DNA from: Numida meleagris
Lineage: Eukaryota > Chordata > Aves > Galliformes > Numididae
Reading direction: 5' to 3'
NCBI RefSeq assembly: GCF_002078875.1
Contig: NC_034411.1
Location: 5,894,917 to 5,958,916 of the forward strand
Length of the DNA: 64,000 nucleotides
Shown: one piece after another, positions 48,501-57,500 of the stretch
Layout: every line of letters starts with the position of its first letter
Position numbering within the stretch: the first letter of the stretch is position 1
The notes under the pieces: generated by a model
What the model was told of the DNA's origin: nothing
The model's input: the letters and a program-made list of their open reading frames with translations, nothing else
Database searches by the model: none
Translations under genes and position numbers: made by a program

Positions 48501-51500
48501 CAGCAGGCAACTGGTGCTGCAGCTCTTCCACATCCTTCCTTGCCTTGGGGTTCCCCAGCTGGGGAACGTGATGGAAATTTCCACTGCTGCAAAGCTCCTC
48601 CAAGCAGAGCAGTGTGTTGTAGGCACAGGATGCCCTGGGCTGCAAACCACACTTTGCAGGATAATTATCAAATGTTACTGAAGGATGCAGTTCCTAATTA
48701 CAAAACATGTAAGGGTTTTCACATAATTAAGTGCCAAAAGCTCTAATGATGCTGTTATAAGGGAAACAAACACTCTTTTCAGAGGAAGATACTGTGGAAA
48801 TTAATAGGGAATGGTAACTGGCCAGCTCCTATCCACAAGTTGCTAAGACCAATGGCAAAGACTTGAAAAAGCTGTAGATTTTTTTTAATTTTTTTTTTTT
48901 TGCTTTTCCTGGAAAACCAGCTCATACCTTACCATAGCAGGCACAAAAATTGCTATTAAACTATACAGAAAGTGCTGGGAAACACTTATTTTTTTCTTTA
49001 GAAGAAATACAGAATTACTATCATGTAAGGTAAAAAAAATAGTGCAAAGCCAAAGAGTCTGTATCAGAGATGGTCTGTAAAGGCTGCAATGTTCCTTCCA
49101 TCCACCTTTAGCAACCTTGATGGCTGGGCTGGAATGAGCACATTACAGGAGCTGAAGCAGAGTCCGAGCTGTGTTAGGGGCTCAGCTGTTATTCACATGA
49201 GCACTTGACAGCCTTTACAAGAAAGACCAGGGAAGCTGAAGGAGATTTATTTGCCAAATACCACCAGTTTTTATCTGGAAAGTGTGATCCAAGAATTAAA
49301 GCTTAGAGGAATACTGGCATAGGCAGTAGCCCAGCAAGCATGACGCATGAACACGATAACAAAGTGAAAAAGAGTTCAAGGTGTACCTTAAGTTACATAA
49401 AATGAACTAGCCTGCAGTTCCCTGCCTGCTCACTTTTGCAAGGTTGTTCAGTAAAGGCATTTTCCTGGGATTATGCTCTTTAGAAGTTGAAAAAATGGGT
49501 AATAAAGCTTCTCAGGGATATTTTTTGTCAGTAGCACAACATCTCACGAAGAGCACTGGAAATAGAAAACCTGCTGTTTCTGCCAAGAGAACTTCTCAGT
49601 AGCTGTCTGTGACTTTCTGAGCATATAGCCTTGCCCAGGATTTCATCTTGGCTTAGTGTGAATTGAGAGGTGAGACTCTTTTAGGCTGCTCCTCGAGGCA
49701 CTGAGATCCATTTTCAGCTGTGAGTGCGAATTACAGCTTCAGATGGCTCAGAAGTGTGGGTGCCAAGCTCTGGGTTGCTTTTGGGGGAAATGAACAGATT
49801 TCAACAGGATTCTGGAGAAAGGATACTCTTTAAAATGCATCCTCTTGTTTTGCAGTCTTCCCTCTTATTTCTGAATCTTCATTCAGGCTCCCTCTGGTGT
49901 TTCTAGTGCCTATTACTAGCACCTTGCCCAATCTTGTTTTTGTTCTAAATTTACAGCAGCACAAGTTGAGTGACACCACTGAAATTGTTGAGGTTTGTAG
50001 AAAGTTGAGATGCAAATAGGAGCTTTCAGTTGGCTTCTAGTATGATGCTTAGTTGGCCCCAGTGAGATTAATCTGGTTTACACAAATGCCATCCAGAGAA
50101 TTGAAAATTTACTTCCTCTGAAGCCATACATTTCTGCGTGATACTTGGAATGATGCCTGAGGACAGCCAATGAGCTGTTTGCCTGTGCAAACTATCCAGC
50201 TACTGCAGGTCTGACTGTGTGTCAGCAAACACACCCTAGGCATCATTGCAAATATTGCACTTGGGCTGCTATCAGCTTGTTCCAGTAGCATTTGTATCTT
50301 TCCAATCCTGGCTAAAAGGGAAATGCAATAGCAATTAGAGTATTAAAAGGTAATTAAAAACAAACAAACAAAACCAGCACTACACCACACTTGTGGATGC
50401 AGCTCTCATAGAAGTGATATCCTTCGACTGTTCTCCGAATAGCGACAGGCGTAATACCTGCCCCCACCAGCACTTAGCAGGCTTACTACACCCACGAACC
50501 CAATCCCAAACTTCAGTTCCTTTGTGGATGCCCCCTTACCCCACCACCAATCTGTTAGGCCTGTTTTCTGCCATCCTCCACAAATCCCATCTGTGGGGTG
50601 TGCTGCTTCGCAGCGATTCCCACTTTGCCATGCAGGGCAAAGTCTGCTTCCCGACACCGAACGAATGCTGCGGAGGCTGACTGCCTGGCACCAGGCGACT
50701 CGTGCAAATTTGTCATATGAAAATGAAGGGTTTCATCTCCCTTCAAAATGGCTGGCAAGAAAGACTTGCTTAAGAACAGGCCCATACGTGCCAAACATCC
50801 TGTTCCTGGCACCAGCAACCTGCCTTCTGGGGCCGGGCGTGTGCTCTAGCTGTCACTGAGGCTGTCCAAAAGACACAGATGGTGACGGTGCTGTGATGGT
50901 GCGTGCAGGCAGGATGGCAAGCTTGTGATGTAGCCTGGGAAGTGAGTCCAAAGCCCAGGTAGCAGCAGTCTGACAAGCTGGGAAACACGAAAAGTGAAAG
51001 GGGAAAAAAAGATGTAACTGTTCTCATTATGCTGGTTTTGTCTGTTTGCTTTTTTTTTTTTTCTTTTTTAATAATTTGCTGGTATTATTTTGGTTTTATG
51101 TATTTTTGCAACAGCATCCTCTTCCTTTAAAACTAAAATGATTGATCTCAGGTCTTGGTAGGAGTTCTCAGACTGATTTCAGTGTGCTTCTTCATAGTCA
51201 TCATCTTAATTATGAAAATCTCTGTCCTGAGGTGCTATGTACCCCAGTGGCAGCAGGCCCGCTGTGCAATTCAATGGATTATAATGCAACTCTCTAACAT
51301 GCTTGAAATAATGAGGTTGCTCTGTTCAGTGAGGTATGATGAAAAATAGAAGCTACTGCTGGGAGCTCAGATTTGATTTAAATTCCTCACAGAAAAGGTT
51401 CCTATTAAAATACCACTGCAAGTTGCTTTGTATGCGTATGCTTTAACTTCCATTTCTTGCGGGACAATGAAGAGACCAGAAGATATTTTTTCTCATCTTC

Positions 51501-54500
51501 TGCCCAGTGCACACAAACAGGATGGTAAATTGAGGCCTTGCACCCTTGTGATGTTGTTGTTGGTAAACATTGGATTGTATTAGCCTAAACACAGAGAAAT
51601 TTTGGCTGTGCTGGAATCAGTGGGAGATCCGTGCTTGGTTTCAGTGGCACTGATCTTCCTCCAAGCATCAACGCTCTGAGGTCTTACCTTCTTCCAGTCT
51701 TAGTATGGCAGGAGAAGATGGAATGGAGTTGATCCCTTCCCACTCCTTGCTTACCTGGAAGTGGGAGAGAGGATACAAGTTTCTTTAATGGGAAGGTCAC
51801 AGCTTCAGTATCTCCCATCCATCTCTGGACTTTGTGGTGGTTTTGGTAGACCATCTTTCTGTAGATGATTTGATCTCTGATTTTCTGCTTGGTCATAGAA
51901 GCTGATTTGCCAGAAAAACAGCTCTGCGTCAGTGAGACCTACAGAGAAAATCTGTTGAGAGGAAAAAGGTGCCAGCTTTACAGAGTTTGTAGTCCTCGTC
52001 CAAACCTAATTAGATCTTACAAAGCTAGTGTCTGAGATGACCTGTAGCGCTTTTAAAAGAACACCTTCGTTATAGCATTTAGACCTTGACATAAGCGCTA
52101 ATGAACCTATAAATCGTCTTAGCATCTGGCACAGAGGCCTTCAGGGCATCAAGCAAAACAGGAGATAAATGGAAACGCTCCATGTGCATGAAGTTGCACA
52201 GTTGGCTGTGGCTGCCAGTTAACCAGATTTAATAACCTGCAGAAGCCCATTTTATTTCAGCTTACGGCTGACGTATATTTTGTTTGGATCAGTTTTCTCC
52301 TTTAGAGATGCTTAGTTTCACAATTAGATGTGCTGTTGAACGTAGGTACTGTTTCCTATTTGCAGTTTAACCCAGGAGGGCCAATTTTCCCCTTTCACAG
52401 GGCCGGGGAGGGAAAGGAAGCATCTACGTCTGGGCCTCTGGAGATGGGGGCAGCTACGATGACTGCAACTGTGATGGTTATGCATCAAGTATGTGGACCA
52501 TCTCCATCAATTCTGCTATAAATGATGGACGGACAGCTCTGTATGATGAAAGCTGCTCTTCAACCCTAGCCTCCACATTCAGTAATGGGAGGAAGAGAAA
52601 TCCGGAGGCTGGTGTGGTGAGTCCAGATATTATTGTGGTGTTGCTGCTGTCCTTTTGCACTCCCACGACCCATTACAACTCTGAGTGCTTTGGAGCTCCA
52701 GATGGTCCTTTGTTGAGATGGATATTTTCTCATCTGCAGTATGTGATTGTGCCAAAACTGTCAGCTGAGGAGATGTGGAATTAACATGGAGAATAGCAAT
52801 GATCTTCCATATCTTAGAGATTCATATATTTCGTGCTTCCCTTTATCAGAAACCAGATTTGGAAGTTCAATTGCCCTCTTTCCAGAGGACAATTTGACAA
52901 AAGGCTTTTGTTTAAACCTAAATGAAAGGGGTTGGCATCTGAAATCATCCTTAATTGTTCTGGCAGAGCAGTCATGAACCAGATTTCTGCTGTACTAGAA
53001 GCCTCACAGGGCAGACAGACATTCAGTTGCCTACAGAGGAAATGTGGACATTCAGATTGCCTTCAGAGATACAGTCACATACAGAGAGCAGTGTGGAGCA
53101 CCATACTCAAGTCCATCACAGGGCCATAATTTCTCATGGAAAATATGTGATTTATGTTCGAGTCTAGCTGGGATTCTCCTCCACTGTACTGATACTGCTC
53201 TCCAGCACCTCCAGACTAGACAGGATGTAGTCTAATTCACAGAGGAGAAAAATGTGGTGTAGTAACTCAAGGTCTGCCCTTGCCAAAAGCCATTATATGT
53301 TTTCCTTAACCCCATCTCAAGCCCCAAAGACTTTATGCATTGTAAGTAGCATCCTAAATGGCTGTGTGAAGTAGCAGATAGAAAAATACTGGTTTCTGTC
53401 TTGGTATCAGCACTGTGCTGGTATCAGCTGAAGTGATCCATGGCACCTTTGTAATTATCACCATATGCACTTCTAAGGTTTTCCTTAGGTCTGCATGGAG
53501 GACTGCAGCCAGTCTTGGCTCTGGAGTTGTACAAATCTTAGAAATCTCAGTACTGTTAACAATTCTAGTTTCCAGCCCTTGCGACAACTATAAGGAAATT
53601 CAAGGCCTTTGGTTAAACTGTGCTTATAGGAAATAAATGGTATCTGTATAAGTTTGAGTTCTAAGTGGTAGTGAACATTGTTTTCCTGCATTGTAACTTA
53701 TTCTTGCATTCATACCTTCTGTAACTATATCCCCCGATGTTTTTGCATTCATAAGCAATTCTAAAGAAGACAGATCCTGGGAACAAATACACAATTACTC
53801 TGAAGAGCAAAGGCACAAACTCCACTTTCTGTATTTTTCTACATCTGCAGCTGCAAGGAAAATGGAATAACTCATTTCATTAATTAAATCTAATATCATT
53901 GCAGGCTACAACAGATTTGTATGGCAACTGCACCCTGCGTCACTCAGGAACATCTGCAGCTGCCCCTGAAGCAGCAGGAGTGTTCGCCTTGGCCCTGGAG
54001 GCTAAGTAAGCTGTTAAGAAATTCTTCATGAGCTCTGGAGAGGAGTGGGCCTGGGGTTTGTTTAATGTTCATCATATGAGCATGGCTGCTACAACGGGCA
54101 GGATGAGCAGCTGACGCACTGCTGGATAGAGTAAAGACATGGTTGGTGACTTACAGATGGAGCTACGGTCTTGCCAAAGCCATAAGCAGATATATTTAAG
54201 TTCACTTGCTCTCTGTGTGTCCTCTATATCCAGGGTTTTGTCTTTTCAGTACTGTTTGAGGGAGAGGTTACTTAATTTCTCCACGTTTAGTGGGGAACGC
54301 CCAGCTTACAAAAGCAAAAGAATGAACCTATAGTATCAGACAGGAGTTCATCTCGTCCCACAGACTGTTTGCAGTGACAGATACTTAAGGGAGTGAGTAG
54401 CAAGCAGGGATTAATAGCGATCTTTCACTTAAGCAGCTTTGGCAATGAGTTTTTTGGGGAGGGAGCAGTCAGCCTATCCCTTTTAGCAGCCACAGGCAGA

Positions 54501-57500
54501 GTTCTCTTCTTAGAATCTGTCCGACTCGAATTTTTCAGCTTGTCAGTAATTTGGCATCTGCATCATCCAGTGTCAATCAATTCCACAGTAATAATATTTT
54601 TTGGCAGTGGTGCGGAATGCTTCTTTTGTTGTTCGTTATCCCATGGCTGCTAATCTGGTTTTGTGCTAGATAATTGCTGTGTTATGTGGAAGAACAAATA
54701 TCCAATGTCTATTTACCTTTTCCATGCTATTCATAACATCAGAGACCTCTAGTATATTTTGCCTCATTATCTTCTTTTCTCATGATTAGGAAAAGTTTTC
54801 CTTACAATGAACTACACCTTTTTTTCCTTTGTGTTTAACTGTTTTATGAAGTGAAAGAACATTTGCTCAGCTATACGGCTTCAGTTACCATAATCTCAGC
54901 ATGAGCTGAACACTATGTACATAGTTTTCTTTGACAGTATGTAGAAGAATGAAGATTTAGCAGAGGAGACAAAATTTATATCATTAGCAGAGAAATGATT
55001 ATTGTGCTCAGAGCATGACTTGGGCCAAGTCTCATTTTTCAGGTTTTATGTGTGTCAAACAAACATGCCAAGTATCTTAACTTTGGACGATCAATCCTTC
55101 CACTATCAGATTTGTTTAGTGGGACAGCCACAGTGTAATAAATCAATATGGCCATAAAAATATAAAGATTTAATGAATTTTCTGACCACTGCATGTTTAA
55201 CTTGGACTACAACCCTAATCTCTCAGTAATAATAATCATTCCTCTTTATTTGGGCTGCCCATGAAGTGTGTAATAAATCTTGCCAAACTGTTGTGAGTAG
55301 AAATTAGACTAATCCCCCTGGTCTGCAGCTGGTTCTCTAGCCTTTGCTGAGGAGAAAGAAGAAAAGAACTGTCAGTGTCTCCTTCCACTCTGGCTGTATT
55401 AAACTTCTGTTGTATTGTGCAGAACTTCCCTGGACGAGTAACACTTGCCTTCACAGGAATGGCTAGCAGTTTCCCATGCTGGCTGCTCTTGCCTGCAGTC
55501 TCTCAGCTCCATGTACATCTGACATGTCTCTAATAATAAGCTAATCTGTGAGATGGGAAGTTCCCTTTTAAGATATGTGGCAGCTCTTAAAAGTTTTCAG
55601 TAAGCATACTGCAAGGGATCTCTGGTTTTCAGCTATCTATCTCATGTCAGCTTGAAAAAGTGAAAGTAAGTGGTTATTCTGGTGTACATTCAGCATGCAT
55701 GCAAGCATTACTTTGGGCACAGAATGCTGAAAAACAGATCCTTTTGGGTTGATGGTTTGAATCAAACATATTATAATGCTGAAAGAGTTCATCATAAAAC
55801 AAATGGAATAGCTTTAGTTATGTAGAATTAGAATGTCAGTTCTAAATCTTGCAGAATAATAACTTATAAGTGCCCTTCCTGTCATTGTAATCACTGCAAA
55901 GCTAGGAAGACAAGAGCTGATGATGAAAAATGCTCATGGAATCTAGACAAATGTTCCTTCACTGCATCCATCTGTGCTAGCAGATTATGGATGATAAAGC
56001 TCCACTGTACCTCACAATGCAAACCTGCAGCCACCCACAGCCCATATATCCACATTCACAGTCTGCTGAAGTGACCGAGACCTTGATCGTTAGAGTTCAC
56101 CAGCTCCATCTGAGCAGAGCTTCTCTGGGTGAACACAGGAAGGTCCATGGGAAAAGCAGGTGGAGCAGGCAAGGAAAAGAGCGAGATCTATGACAAAGGT
56201 TACACAAATTTGCTCATCATCTTTTTTTTTTTTTTTTTTTTTTGTATTCTCTTCAGGATCTGGTATGTTATCCTACTCATTTTATTCGCTTAAAATTTGC
56301 ACGGTAGATAGCTGATGTCTAGTTGAAAGTAGTTGCTTTCAGAAACAATTTTGTGATTTTGGCGTTGTGCTACACAATTAAAAACTATTCTTGCTCCCAC
56401 TGAAATCAACAGAAGCTTTTTACTGTTATGTGTGTAGATATAATTGTTCTGAGATTCACAAACAGAAGCAAATTTCAGCAAAGGGCTTGCTCACATTAAT
56501 TTAATATCTGCAGGAAAAGACTGTACTGTTTGTTTTCCCTGTTGCTCTTCCACAGCTTGGATCTGACATGGAGAGACATGCAGCATCTGACAGTTCTCAC
56601 CTCCAAAAGGAACCAGCTTCACGATGAAGTTCATCGGTGGCGTAGGAATGGTGTCGGGCTGGAATTCAATCATTTGTTTGGCTATGGTGTCCTAGACGCA
56701 GGAGCAATGGTTAAGATGGCAAAAGACTGGAAGACTGTTCCCGAGAGATTCCACTGTGTTGGGGGGTCAATACAGGAACCTGAGTAAGTCTAGTATATGT
56801 GTTTTGTTTCTTCAGCCGTTGGAGAGCTCACAGGCATGCAAATACCTTGACAATGAACTAGATAAGCAGAGAAACCTAATGAACACTTTTTTTCTAAGAA
56901 AGCCTAACGTTATCAGTATCATTCCAGATACTTCAATAAGTTGACAAAATCAACAATGTGATCTTTCAATTTCTGGTTTGCTAGAGGAAAACAGATAGCA
57001 TTTTACAGCTGACCTGTTGCGTTGTTCCTAGTGCCACTGTTGTTAATAGCAGCATCCATTTCTCGTAAGTGCTTACAGGTATGTTTGCACCAAAGTTGGT
57101 GTGCATAAAGAGCTTGTGCATGAGTGAAAATCTGGGAGGCTGGCCCCATAAATTACACAAATTGCAGCCACATGAAATACTTCTCAGCCAAGTCCTGCTG
57201 ACCTATTTTAGCAGACAAATTGATCTCCAGAAGAAACAGTCATCTATAGGTACCAGACATTCAGTTTGATCATTACAGCATTTAATTGTGTTTGGTTTAT
57301 GTTCTTCAAGTCACTAATTGCAGGCTAGGTTGTCAAATTATTTTCTGATTACCTTTGCGTGCTAAAGTGAATGAGTCAACAAGTAAGTGAATTAATACCA
57401 CTTGACTACAACAGCTATCATTCAATTTAATTATTGAAAAACTAACCTAATGATGGCCAATTTATGTCTTTAACATTTGAAATTCGACGTTTCAGTGCCA

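Noticed and set aside
48269..48746. Overlapping long frames on both strands in intron 8
   Set aside because: Open in several frames at once, which points to GC-rich composition with few stops and not to coding; no motif recognised.
56222..56243. T22 (and T21 at 41012) as poly-A tails of antisense retrocopies
   Set aside because: No recognisable retroposed body or target-site duplication next to either tract.
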